From: Lactobacillus mulieris
GTDB lineage: Bacteria; Bacillota; Bacilli; Lactobacillales; Lactobacillaceae
Length of the DNA: 64,000 nt
Assembly: GCF_007095465.1 (NCBI RefSeq)
Contig: NZ_SDGL01000001.1
Location: 62,001-126,000, forward strand
Direction: 5' to 3'
Position 1 is the stretch's first letter. Each line of letters starts with the position of its first letter. The notes beneath the pieces were generated by a model. That model had not been told where the DNA came from, searched no databases, and saw only the letters and a program-made list of their open reading frames with translations. Positions 8,580 through 14,351 of this stretch are shown piece after piece. The position numbers and the translations under genes were made by a program.

Positions 8580-9371
8580 CTATGCGTCTTCATCAACCAA
8601 TTTAATATCTAATCCCAATTCATCACGTAGTTTTGCATAACCTTCATTTTCAAGACGTTTAGCCAAACTTGCATCACCAGTTTTGACAATTTTTCCGCCC
8701 ATCATAACATGAACAAAATCAGGTTCAATATAGTTAAGCAAACGTTGGTAGTGAGTAATTAGCAAAGCACCAAAATTATCGCCACGCATTAAATTAACAC
8801 CCCGTGAGACAACTTTTAAAGCATCAATATCAAGACCTGAATCAATTTCATCTAAAATAGCAAAAGAAGGTTTAATCATCATCATTTGCATAATTTCATT
8901 CCGTTTCTTTTCCCCACCAGAAAAGCCTTGATTTAAATAGCGTCCTGCCATTTCCATTGTCATATCTAAAGTCTTGAGTGTGGTTTGAAGTTCTTTCATA
9001 AACTCACCCATTGGAACAGGATCATTTTTGGGACGACGAGCATTAACTGCTGCTTTTACAAATTCAGCATTAGTTACTCCTGGAATTTCAGCTGGATATT
9101 GCATAGCTAAGAAAAGCCCTGCTCTTGCTCTTTGATCAACGGGCCAATCTAAGATGCTCTCACCATTTAACAAAATGTCGCCACTATTAATGTGATATTT
9201 AGCATCACCCATAATTGTTGAAGATAAAGTTGATTTACCAGTACCGTTTGGACCCATAATTGCATGAATTTCACCAGTACTCATTTTGAGGTTTAATCCC
9301 TTTAAAATTTGCTTTTCTTCGTTATTATCTTGAACTGAAACATATAAATCTTTTACTTCTAACGTTGACAT
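8580..9371 (-). CDS. sufC: Fe-S assembly ATPase SufC
   Basis: SufC is the ABC-type ATPase of the SufBC2D complex. The 263-aa product shows Walker A GPNGTGKST, the signature FSGGEKKRNEIMQ characteristic of SufC rather than transport ABC proteins, and Walker B FAILDEIDSGLDIDALK, followed by the H-loop LLITHYQRLL. A GGGAGAAAATA site precedes the ATG. It is the first gene of sufCDSUB; no convincing promoter was found in the 150 bases upstream, although the whole space back to the terminator at 9527 is available. Confidence 0.97.
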   Translation of the reverse strand: MSTLEVKDLYVSVQDNNEEKQILKGLNLKMSTGEIHAIMGPNGTGKSTLSSTIMGDAKYHINSGDILLNGESILDWPVDQRARAGLFLAMQYPAEIPGVTNAEFVKAAVNARRPKNDPVPMGEFMKELQTTLKTLDMTMEMAGRYLNQGFSGGEKKRNEIMQMMMIKPSFAILDEIDSGLDIDALKVVSRGVNLMRGDNFGALLITHYQRLLNYIEPDFVHVMMGGKIVKTGDASLAKRLENEGYAKLRDELGLDIKLVDEDA

Positions 9372-9526
9372 TATTTTCTCCCAATTTGAATAAAAATTGT
9401 GTTGTTACGAATATAAGCATACAACATATTGGGGATAAAATAAAATTTATTAGTTAAGTTTCTATATCTTGTATATTGAAAGATATTAATTATTAACTTG
9501 TAACCTCCAAAATATTCAAAATAAAA

Positions 9527-9568
9527 AACGTTGATTATTTGAGTTTAAGCACTCATATAATCAACGTT
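9527..9568. terminator. Long bidirectional terminator hairpin
   Basis: AACGTTGATTAT and ATAATCAACGTT form a perfect 12-bp stem, extended inside by TGAGT/ACTCA around a six-base loop. Minus-strand RNA continues with TTTTTTATTTT (strong); plus-strand RNA continues with TTTTCTT (weaker). It ends the small-gene block at 9618-12423 and insulates it from sufC. Confidence 0.85.
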
Positions 9569-9617
9569 TTCTTACAGAATAAAGATTATTTTATATCAAA
9601 ATATTACGATACAATTT

Positions 9618-9749
9618 TTATTTCTTTGCTTTTTCTTCTAAGCTATTCTTTATCTTAGTCAATCTAATTGCTTCTTTACATTCTTTGTTGATTAATAAAT
9701 CCAAAGCAATGACTACACTACCCCAAATTATAATAATTGCTAAAGTCAT
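9618..9749 (-). CDS. Small membrane peptide, family F (copy 2), unknown
   Basis: A 43-aa reading frame starting ATG, too short for many gene callers. It encodes a hydrophobic N-terminal segment (residues about 3-20, LAIIIIWGSVVIALDLL) followed by a basic helix (KECKEAIRLTKIKNSLEEKAKK). The layout, one membrane span plus a charged tail, resembles the neighbouring 46-aa peptide, so the two may be duplicates. No clear ribosome binding site is visible, but the gene follows the other peptide by only 21 bases and precedes a strong terminator. It could be a type I toxin-like or bacteriocin-like peptide, or have no function; I do not recognise it. Confidence 0.5.
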   Translation of the reverse strand: MTLAIIIIWGSVVIALDLLINKECKEAIRLTKIKNSLEEKAKK

Positions 9750-9770
9750 ATAAAATTAGAAATGATAGAT

Positions 9771-9911
9771 TCATGCAATATAAAAATGCTTATGTTTAAT
9801 TTTCTTAATTTTTAATTTCATAATTTCATTAGCATACTTTTTGTTCTGCCAATCAAAATATTTATTAATTAAATGTAATACTAACCCAACTATAATAACT
9901 AAATCTATCAC
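9771..9911 (-). CDS. Small membrane peptide, family F (copy 1), Fst-like core, unknown
   Basis: A 46-aa frame from GTG at 9911, preceded 7 nt upstream by AAGGAG (an ATG overlapping the GTG is followed at once by a stop). Residues 2-20 are hydrophobic (IDLVIIVGLVLHLINKYFDW) and the tail is strongly basic (KLKIKKIKHKH). The segment IIVGLVLHLINKYFD looks like the core of Fst-family type I toxins (IFVGLVLEMISRVLD in the enterococcal prototype), but the Ala-Pro before it is missing and the tail is longer. A TATAAT box lies 35-40 bases upstream, so it may be transcribed on its own. Function is not established. Confidence 0.6.
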   Translation of the reverse strand: MIDLVIIVGLVLHLINKYFDWQNKKYANEIMKLKIKKIKHKHFYIA

Positions 9912-9948
9912 ATCTTTTCTCCTTTCTATACTAGCTTTTTATTTTTAA

Positions 9949-9954
9949 ATTATA
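9949..9954 (-). promoter_or_regulatory. Putative -10 element for the two small membrane peptides
   Basis: A perfect TATAAT on the minus strand lies about 38 bases before the GTG of the 46-aa peptide. The sequence 17 bp upstream (TATCAA) is a poor -35 box, so this is only a candidate. Confidence 0.4.
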
Positions 9955-10020
9955 TACCAAATCTTTATTTATTGATATTTACCTAATCAAATAGTTAAAT
10001 CATATTTTTGACACTGATAA

Positions 10021-10200
10021 TTATGGTCCTAAGTATTCATACGGTGGTTGCCAAGTTTTCGATAATTCAATTAGTCTTTTTTCTAAATAAGCCATTTCTT
10101 CATCATTCAGACTTTCAATAAAAGGATCTGATATTTGATAGTCTACTGGTGGCTTTCGAATTTCACGTTGAATATATTCTTCTATTTCTTCTTTTCTCAT
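10021..10200 (-). CDS. Small acidic protein, family A (copy 3), unknown
   Basis: This 59-aa protein is one of three paralogues in the block. Shared features: an N-terminal M-R-K/R-x-E-I-[DE] helix, IQ near residue 10, PP at residues 17-18, an acidic helix around [ED]S[FL]..EE..Y, and a C-terminal TW..P motif (here TWQPPYEYLGP). No signal peptide or membrane segment is present, so it should be cytosolic. The start is the ATG at 10200; a TTG lies directly upstream and the ribosome binding site is weak (GGAAAA). No known domain is recognisable. Confidence 0.65.
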   Translation of the reverse strand: MRKEEIEEYIQREIRKPPVDYQISDPFIESLNDEEMAYLEKRLIELSKTWQPPYEYLGP

Positions 10201-10240
10201 CAATATTTTTCCATTATTTTTCTATTATTAGAAATTAAAA

Positions 10241-10534
10241 TTATTCTTGAAATTGTTTTCTGAGCTTTTTATCAAAATCATCAGGTACACTCACTTTTTG
10301 AGACACTTTTTTTAACTTACTTAAAAAAACAGCCTTTTCTTCAGCATTCATAGTATCAGGAATTAATTCATTAATATCATCAACATAATAGTACTGATCA
10401 GAATTAAGTATTCGCTCTGTCTTTAAGAAGCATATATGACTTATTAAATTAATATTTGTACGTAAAGTACCCTCGTGTATCATATCATGAGTAGCCCATT
10501 CCCATTCCCATGATGGACATTTTATTTTTTCCAT
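10241..10534 (-). CDS. Small protein of unknown function (family E)
   Basis: A 97-aa protein with a tryptophan-rich start (PSWEWEWATHDMIHEGTLR) and a charged C-terminal half (EEKAVFLSKLKKVSQKVSVPDDFDKKLRKQFQE). The VPDDFDKKLRK segment resembles VPDDYYEKIRKAL in the gene immediately upstream, so the two may share a C-terminal module. The ATG is preceded 8 nt upstream by AGAGGG. No domain, signal or membrane segment is recognised. It lies 43 bases from its upstream neighbour, consistent with co-transcription. Confidence 0.65.
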   Translation of the reverse strand: MEKIKCPSWEWEWATHDMIHEGTLRTNINLISHICFLKTERILNSDQYYYVDDINELIPDTMNAEEKAVFLSKLKKVSQKVSVPDDFDKKLRKQFQE

Positions 10535-10577
10535 TGCACGAGCCCTCTATTCAATATACAAAAAATTGATAATAATA

Positions 10578-10784
10578 TTACGACTTACCGTGTCTTTTAT
10601 TCCAATCATCTAGTGATTTAAGCAAAGCTTTTCTTATTTTTTCATAATAATCATCAGGAACTCTACCTGCGTCATGCCTTCGTTTCCAAACACGTAGTGA
10701 AATTTCTATCTTCTTAGGCCAAACTTTTTCAAGTCTTTTTTGGCCAATTTCCATTTGTTTTGCAAAGTCATCTTTATCATTCAT
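10578..10784 (-). CDS. Small basic protein of unknown function (family D)
   Basis: A 68-aa, lysine- and arginine-rich, helical protein (RLEKVWPKKIEISLRVWKRRHDAGRVPDDYYEKIRKALLKSLDDWNKRHGK). AGAGGAAACAAGCA before the ATG is an acceptable ribosome binding site. It is the first gene after the terminator at 10905-10934, so it probably begins its own transcript with the 97-aa gene and family A copy 3. It shares the VPDD[FY]..K[IL]RK motif with the 97-aa protein. Its charge would suit nucleic-acid binding, but nothing in the sequence proves that. Confidence 0.6.
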   Translation of the reverse strand: MNDKDDFAKQMEIGQKRLEKVWPKKIEISLRVWKRRHDAGRVPDDYYEKIRKALLKSLDDWNKRHGKS

Positions 10785-10904
10785 TGCTTGTTTCCTCTAC
10801 TAACACAACATATCTTTTGTTAATTGTATCATAGTAATATATAATAAGTTTGAGTCGTGTATTGCTAACAAATTAATTTTAAAATTTTGAAATAAGAAAA
10901 CGAC

Positions 10905-10934
10905 ACAAAAAAGAACTAACATATAGTTAGTTCC
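10905..10934 (-). terminator. Rho-independent terminator inside the small-gene block
   Basis: On the minus strand GAACTAAC and GTTAGTTC form a perfect 8-bp stem with a five-base loop, followed by TTTTTTGT. It ends the transcript carrying family A copy 2 and divides the block into at least two units. Confidence 0.85.
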
Positions 10935-10944
10935 TATATACTTA

Positions 10945-11127
10945 TTAAGCTCCAATATTAAAATATGGATTTTCCCATGTCTTTTCGATTTCTTTCAATC
11001 TATTATCTAAGTAATTCCATTCTTCTTCAGAAAGTGAATCTAAAAGAGGATGTTGCGCATATTGAGCATCAACAGGAGGTTTACTTAATTCTTCTTGAAT
11101 AAATTTATCTATTTCAGCTCTTCGCAT
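10945..11127 (-). CDS. Small acidic protein, family A (copy 2), unknown
   Basis: A 60-aa paralogue of the products at 10021 and 12235. It carries MRRAEIDKFIQEEL, PPVDAQY, DSLSEEEWNYLDNRLKEIEKTW and ends ENPYFNIGA. The start at the ATG at 11127 is chosen by alignment with the other two copies; an in-frame ATG at 11145 would add six residues absent from them. It is the last gene before the terminator at 10905-10934. Copy 2 and copy 1 share EEWNY, whereas copy 3 has EEMAY. Function unknown. Confidence 0.65.
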   Translation of the reverse strand: MRRAEIDKFIQEELSKPPVDAQYAQHPLLDSLSEEEWNYLDNRLKEIEKTWENPYFNIGA

Positions 11128-11166
11128 TTTATAATCCCATCTCATCTTTATACAACATTCAAATCA

Positions 11167-11304
11167 TCATTTTTCATTTTCTAAATCAATGAGTTCCAAT
11201 ATTGTATCATCACCAATCACATCCATAGGATCTGCATGCAAAAATTGTTGAATTTTTTCACGGAGTAATTTATTCTTTTCAGCTTCAGTCATTGTTTTTT
11301 TCAT
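11167..11304 (-). CDS. Small acidic protein, family B (intact copy), unknown
   Basis: A 45-aa frame beginning MKKTMTEAEKNKLLREKIQ and ending DPMDVIGDDTILELIDLENEK. Two further versions lie upstream: one interrupted by a stop at 11402-11542, and one fused to another gene at 11767-11895. The shared core is [AM][DE]L[LM]x[DN]DT[IL]. AGGG lies 10 nt before the ATG. The leader bases before the start (GATGATTTATTATGAAAAAA) closely match the equivalent position of the fused copy. It is predicted soluble; no known domain is recognised. Confidence 0.55.
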   Translation of the reverse strand: MKKTMTEAEKNKLLREKIQQFLHADPMDVIGDDTILELIDLENEK

Positions 11305-11401
11305 AATAAATCATCCCTATGTCTCACCAAACTATTTTTTACAAATATCATTATTCCTCAAAAAGAGAATTAACAATGTTTTTTCTATGTTAATTAAAAA
11401 A

Positions 11402-11542
11402 TTACCTTTCATATTCTGTCTCAAGAAGTTCAATTAAAGTATCATTGTCCATAAGGTCTTTAACATTTGCTTATTTTTTCTTCCAAGGGATCTTTTTATG
11501 ATTTTTCAAGGCTAACAATTCCTTATTATTTTCTAAATCCAT
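11402..11542 (-). pseudogene. Family B copy interrupted by a stop codon
   Basis: From an ATG at 11542 the frame reads MDLENNKELLALKNHKKIPWKKK, meets TAA at 11471-11473, then continues in the same frame as ANVKDLMDNDTLIELLETEYER to a final stop at 11402. The second part aligns with DPMDVIGDDTILELIDLENEK of the intact 45-aa copy, so this looks like a duplicate inactivated by one nonsense codon. No ribosome binding site is evident. The overlap with the end of the upstream gene suggests an unequal duplication. Confidence 0.55.
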
Positions 11543-11766
11543 CCATTACTGAATTGTTCTGGATAAGAATCATCTTTTATCGCTTTCATAATCGCTCTAT
11601 ATGCTCCTGCCTCATAGGAATTTGAAAGTTTTTGATTATTCTTCAAACGATAAGAAAGATTTCTCTTATTAACTTCTATTTGATTAATGCACTTTTTAGT
11701 ATCTCCATTCCAAATATCATAAATTACTTTATCTTTAGAATTAGATACTAATTTAATAGTAAACAT
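11533..11766 (-). CDS. Small protein, family C (copy 2), unknown
   Basis: The 77-aa product MFTIKLVSN...SNGWI is about 64% identical by eye to family C copy 1 at 11950. The most conserved stretch is LSYRLKNNQKLSNSYEAGAYRA, and the N-terminal FTIKLVSN strand and YDIW motif are also shared. The start at 11766 is supported by AGGAGAG 6 nt upstream and by exact length equality with copy 1. The frame remains open upstream for another 43 codons that encode a family B remnant, so a fusion protein of 120 aa is possible. Predicted soluble alpha/beta; function unknown. Confidence 0.65.
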   Translation of the reverse strand: MFTIKLVSNSKDKVIYDIWNGDTKKCINQIEVNKRNLSYRLKNNQKLSNSYEAGAYRAIMKAIKDDSYPEQFSNGWI

Positions 11767-11895
11767 CAAATTCTCTCCTACTTTATCCCAAAATATATCT
11801 TCGGAGATAGTATCATCTGTCAGCAACTCCATGGCACTCATCTTGAATATCTTATTAATCTTTTCTTCAATTAAGGTTTCTCTATCTTTTTTCAG
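11767..11895 (-). pseudogene. Family B remnant with CTG start, fused in frame to family C copy 2
   Basis: From CTG at 11895 the frame reads LKKDRETLIEEKINKIF...SAMELLTDDTISEDIFWDKVGEN and runs without a stop into MFTIKLVSN. The CTG sits where the intact family B copy has its ATG: GGAGTGACTTATC-CTG-AAAAAA against AGGGATGATTTATT-ATG-AAAAAA. Either the gene uses a rare CTG start, or its start and stop codons have both been lost. In-frame ATGs at 11841 and 11832 could still give shorter fusions. Confidence 0.5.
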
Positions 11896-11949
11896 GATAA
11901 GTCACTCCATTCTTTAGCAATGAGCTAAAATCAATTTTTATAATTAAGA

Positions 11950-12183
11950 TTAACCCCAGCCATCACTATATTCTTGAGGAGCTACATTAAATTGTATTGC
12001 TTCCATAATAGCTCTATATGCTCCTGCTTCATATGAATTAGACAATTTTTGATTATTTTTCAAACGATAAGATAAATCTTTCTTACTAACTTCTATTTGA
12101 TTAACATATTCATTTCTATCAAAGTCCCAAATATCATAAACTAAAGTATCTGGGGTATTTGATACTAATTTTATAGTAAACAA
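11950..12183 (-). CDS. Small protein, family C (copy 1), unknown
   Basis: A 77-aa product starting (TTG at 12183) LFTIKLVSNTPDTLVYDIW and ending APQEYSDGWG. TTG is preferred because AAAGG lies 10 nt upstream and because it gives the same length as copy 2; an ATG at 12192 would add three residues but sits one base from that site. The shared LSYRLKNNQKLSNSYEAGAYRA block suggests a conserved binding surface. It is the second gene after the block promoter, following family A copy 1. Confidence 0.65.
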   Translation of the reverse strand: MFTIKLVSNTPDTLVYDIWDFDRNEYVNQIEVSKKDLSYRLKNNQKLSNSYEAGAYRAIMEAIQFNVAPQEYSDGWG

Positions 12184-12234
12184 TCTTCTCATGCCTTTCA
12201 GAATATTTTTTTCTTAAAAAGATAAGATATTATT

Positions 12235-12423
12235 CTATGGACCCTTATAGAAATATTCATCAGGTGGCGTCCATGTAAAAGAAATTTCTGTTAATTTTTC
12301 AATAAAATAATTCCACTCTTCTTTTGAAAAACTATCTTCAAATTCAGTTGTATATTGGCCATCAATAGTAGGTGGGGTATTAATAAGTTTTTGAATATAC
12401 TCATCTATTTCAGCTTTTCTCAT
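12235..12423 (-). CDS. Small acidic protein, family A (copy 1), unknown
   Basis: A 62-aa protein and the first gene of the block, with AGGAG 7 nt before its ATG and a strong promoter 45-70 bases upstream. It has the family A pattern: MRKAEIDEYIQKL, PPTIDGQY, EDSFSKEEWNYFIEKLTEI, TWTPPDEYFYKGP. It differs from copies 2 and 3 by small insertions, so the copies are old rather than recent duplicates. Cytosolic by composition; no known domain is recognised. Confidence 0.7.
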   Translation of the reverse strand: MRKAEIDEYIQKLINTPPTIDGQYTTEFEDSFSKEEWNYFIEKLTEISFTWTPPDEYFYKGP

Positions 12424-12466
12424 CTAGCTACTCCTAATTTTTATAACTACCCTCATCATGCTTCAA

Positions 12467-12495
12467 ATAATACATTGGTTTAGAGACATTATCAA
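12467..12495 (-). promoter_or_regulatory. Sigma-A type promoter of the small-gene block
   Basis: Minus strand: TTGATA (-35) and TATTAT (-10) with exactly 17 bp between, giving a start near 12460, about 37 bases before the first ATG. This is one of the best promoters in the window. Confidence 0.7.
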
Positions 12496-12519
12496 ATATT
12501 TAATTACAAATCTTCTAAA

Positions 12520-12550
12520 TATCATTGGTATTCTCAGTTAGCCAATGATA
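12520..12550. repeat. Inverted repeat upstream of the small-gene promoter
   Basis: TATCATTGG and CCAATGATA form a perfect 9-bp inverted repeat with a 13-base loop, about 25 bp upstream of the -35 box at 12490-12495. No T-run follows on either strand within six bases, so it is not a standard terminator; it may be a regulator site or a second stop for the tmRNA transcript. Confidence 0.55.
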
Positions 12551-12564
12551 GTATAAAAAATTTT

Positions 12565-12625
12565 AATAAAAAAGAAGCAATAAACATGTTAAATGAATTA
12601 AACATTTAGCAGTTTCTGCTTCTTT
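12565..12625 (-). terminator. Terminator downstream of tmRNA
   Basis: Minus strand: GAAGCA...TGCTTC outer stem with an inner AAATG/CATTT pairing, followed by TTTTTTATT. It lies about 90 bases downstream of the ssrA 3' end. Confidence 0.65.
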
Positions 12626-12712
12626 TATTTTGCTTTTTTCTTTCAAATTTCTTTCAAAAAGCACTTTTCGAACTTAATAACGTTGATATAGCAGCATTCT
12701 TAAGCATATAAG

Positions 12713-13075
12713 TGGAGATGAGGGGAGTTGAACCCCTGTCCAAACGCATTCCATCACTAACCTCTACGATCATAGAGATATTATTTAAATTTCATTAGGC
12801 TCAAACGCCATATATCAGGGCTAGTAGAACCTAACTAACCTGCAAAATCTCTTCTTATTCTCTCAGGTGGCAAAACTAAGCGTAACCTATTAGAGTTGAT
12901 ACCAGTTAGCAATCATAGGTGAATCGCTAAAAGGCAACACATGCTGACTAAGCAGCTAATGCGTAAGAATTATTGTTTTTTGCAGTTATATTTAACTGAT
13001 AACGTTTTTACGTAGACGTAACCTACGAATCGCAGTCAGAGCAGATCTACGCCTGTCGAATCCCAAAACATCCCC
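12713..13075 (-). ncRNA. ssrA: tmRNA (ssrA)
   Basis: Minus-strand RNA of about 363 nt. The 5' end GGGGATGTTTTGGGATTCGACAGG and 3' end GGTTCAACTCCCCTCATCTCC pair as the tRNA-like acceptor (GGGGAUG with CAUCUCC), and the T-arm GGGGTTCAACTCCCC is complete. CCA is not encoded. The tag frame runs from GCA at 12983 to TAG at 12948 and reads AKNNNSYALAA. The tmRNA works with SmpB, encoded at 41103, to free stalled ribosomes and mark the peptide for proteolysis (ClpP is at 54501). Confidence 0.97.
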
Positions 13076-13119
13076 ATAAAAAAGGACATAGTAATTATAC
13101 CGATAAATCACTATATCCT
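13076..13119 (-). terminator. ackA terminator that contains the ssrA -10 box
   Basis: Minus strand: AGGATATAGT and ACTATGTCCT pair over 10 bp (one U-G) around a 17-base loop, followed by TTTTTTAT. The loop holds TATAAT, the -10 box of the tmRNA promoter. Confidence 0.7.
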
Positions 13120-13122
13120 CAA
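13094..13122 (-). promoter_or_regulatory. Promoter of tmRNA (ssrA)
   Basis: Minus strand: TTGAGG (-35), 17 bp, TATAAT (-10). Expected transcription start is near 13087, about 12 nt before the mature 5' end, leaving a short leader for RNase P to remove. Confidence 0.75.
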
Positions 13123-13131
13123 GTGTTTTGC

Positions 13132-14319
13132 CTAATCTAAGTGCGCTAAACGTACAACATCACGTTCAATCATCAATTCTTCATCTGTTGGCACAATTAA
13201 TGCAGCAATTTTAGAGCCATCTTTAGAAATAAGTTTTTCTCCATTAGTCTTATTTGCTTCAAAGTCCGGATCAAGTCCCATACATTCAAATGGCTTCATA
13301 ATTCCTTCACGAATATAAGCATCGTGTTCTCCAATTCCCGCTGTAAAGACAAGGGCATCAATACCTCCCATCTCTACAGCATATGAACCTGCATAACGAA
13401 TAACACGATTAATAAAAATATCTCGAGCTAATTTTGCTCTTTTATCTTTACTATTTTCTAAATCTCTCATATCAGAAGAAATTCCGCTAATACCAAGAAG
13501 CCCAGACTTATGATTCAAAATATCAATCATATCATCAATGTCATTAATTCCTTCTTTGTCCATAATAAATTGAATTAATGAAGTATCAACATCCCCAGAA
13601 CGAGTTCCCATTGTAACGCCTGCAAGTGGAGAAAATCCCATTGAAGTATCAAATGATTTGCCATTTTTAACCGCTGTAATTGAAGCACCAGATCCCAAGT
13701 GACAAATAATCATTTTAAGATCGGATAAGTCTCTATGTAAAAGTTCAGCTGTTCTATTAGCAACATATCTTACACTAGTACCATGAGCTCCATATTTACG
13801 AGCCTTATACTTTTCATAATATTCAAAAGGTACAGAATAAAGATAATGAACCTCGTCCATTGTTTGGTGGAAAGAAGTATCAAAAACAGCAACTTGGGGA
13901 ACCCCAGGAAGTAAATTCATGAAAGCTTTTATTCCACGGCCTTCAGCAGGATTGTGTAGTGGTGCATAATCAGTTAAATCAAAAATCTTTTGTAAATTTT
14001 TTTCATCGATAATAGCAGAATCAGTAAATTCTTCTCCACCACTAACAATTCTATGGCCGACACCTACATTTTCTGTTAAGTCCTTAACTACATCATATTT
14101 TTTTAACCAATCAAGTAAAACCTTTACAGCCGTTTCTTGATCTGGCAATGCAACTTCTTCAGAATACTTTTGACCATTTTCAAGCTTCATTTCAAAAGTT
14201 GAACCCTGAATCCCAATTCGATCACCAAGGCCTTCTGCAAGAACATTTTCATCAGGTAAGCCAAATAACTTATACTTAAACGATGAACTACCTGAATTAA
14301 TTGCTAAAACTTTTTTCAT
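13132..14319 (-). CDS. ackA: Acetate kinase
   Basis: Acetate kinase makes ATP from acetyl phosphate and ADP. The 395-aa product shows the full signature set: NSGSSSFKYKLF, FDTSFHQTM, KYGAHGTSVRYV, ICHLGSGASITAVKNGKS, DTSMGFSPLAGVTMGTRSG and VFTAGIGEH. Its partner phosphotransacetylase is encoded far away at 38813. It follows the YtxK-like methyltransferase by 32 bases, the same order as Bacillus ytxK-ackA. The end overlaps a hairpin terminator built into the tmRNA promoter. Confidence 0.98.
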   Translation of the reverse strand: MKKVLAINSGSSSFKYKLFGLPDENVLAEGLGDRIGIQGSTFEMKLENGQKYSEEVALPDQETAVKVLLDWLKKYDVVKDLTENVGVGHRIVSGGEEFTDSAIIDEKNLQKIFDLTDYAPLHNPAEGRGIKAFMNLLPGVPQVAVFDTSFHQTMDEVHYLYSVPFEYYEKYKARKYGAHGTSVRYVANRTAELLHRDLSDLKMIICHLGSGASITAVKNGKSFDTSMGFSPLAGVTMGTRSGDVDTSLIQFIMDKEGINDIDDMIDILNHKSGLLGISGISSDMRDLENSKDKRAKLARDIFINRVIRYAGSYAVEMGGIDALVFTAGIGEHDAYIREGIMKPFECMGLDPDFEANKTNGEKLISKDGSKIAALIVPTDEELMIERDVVRLAHLD

Positions 14320-14351
14320 AGAGTGATACTCCTTTAATTTAATTTCACAAA

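Noticed and set aside
10801..10904. Second promoter before the 68-aa gene
   Set aside because: TATGAT and TACAAT boxes occur, but no acceptable -35 with 16-18 bp spacing, so it is not listed as a feature although one is expected after the terminator.
11305..11401. A 16-codon frame preceded by GAGG between family B copies
   Set aside because: Too short, no homology within the block; the GAGG is not enough support.
9372..12712. CRISPR array or insertion sequence in the AT-rich block
   Set aside because: No regularly spaced repeats, no transposase frame and no terminal inverted repeats with target duplication were seen.
12713..13075. Attachment site for a mobile element at tmRNA
   Set aside because: tmRNA genes are common integration sites, and the small-gene block lies next to it, but no integrase gene or direct repeat of the ssrA 3' end was found in the block.
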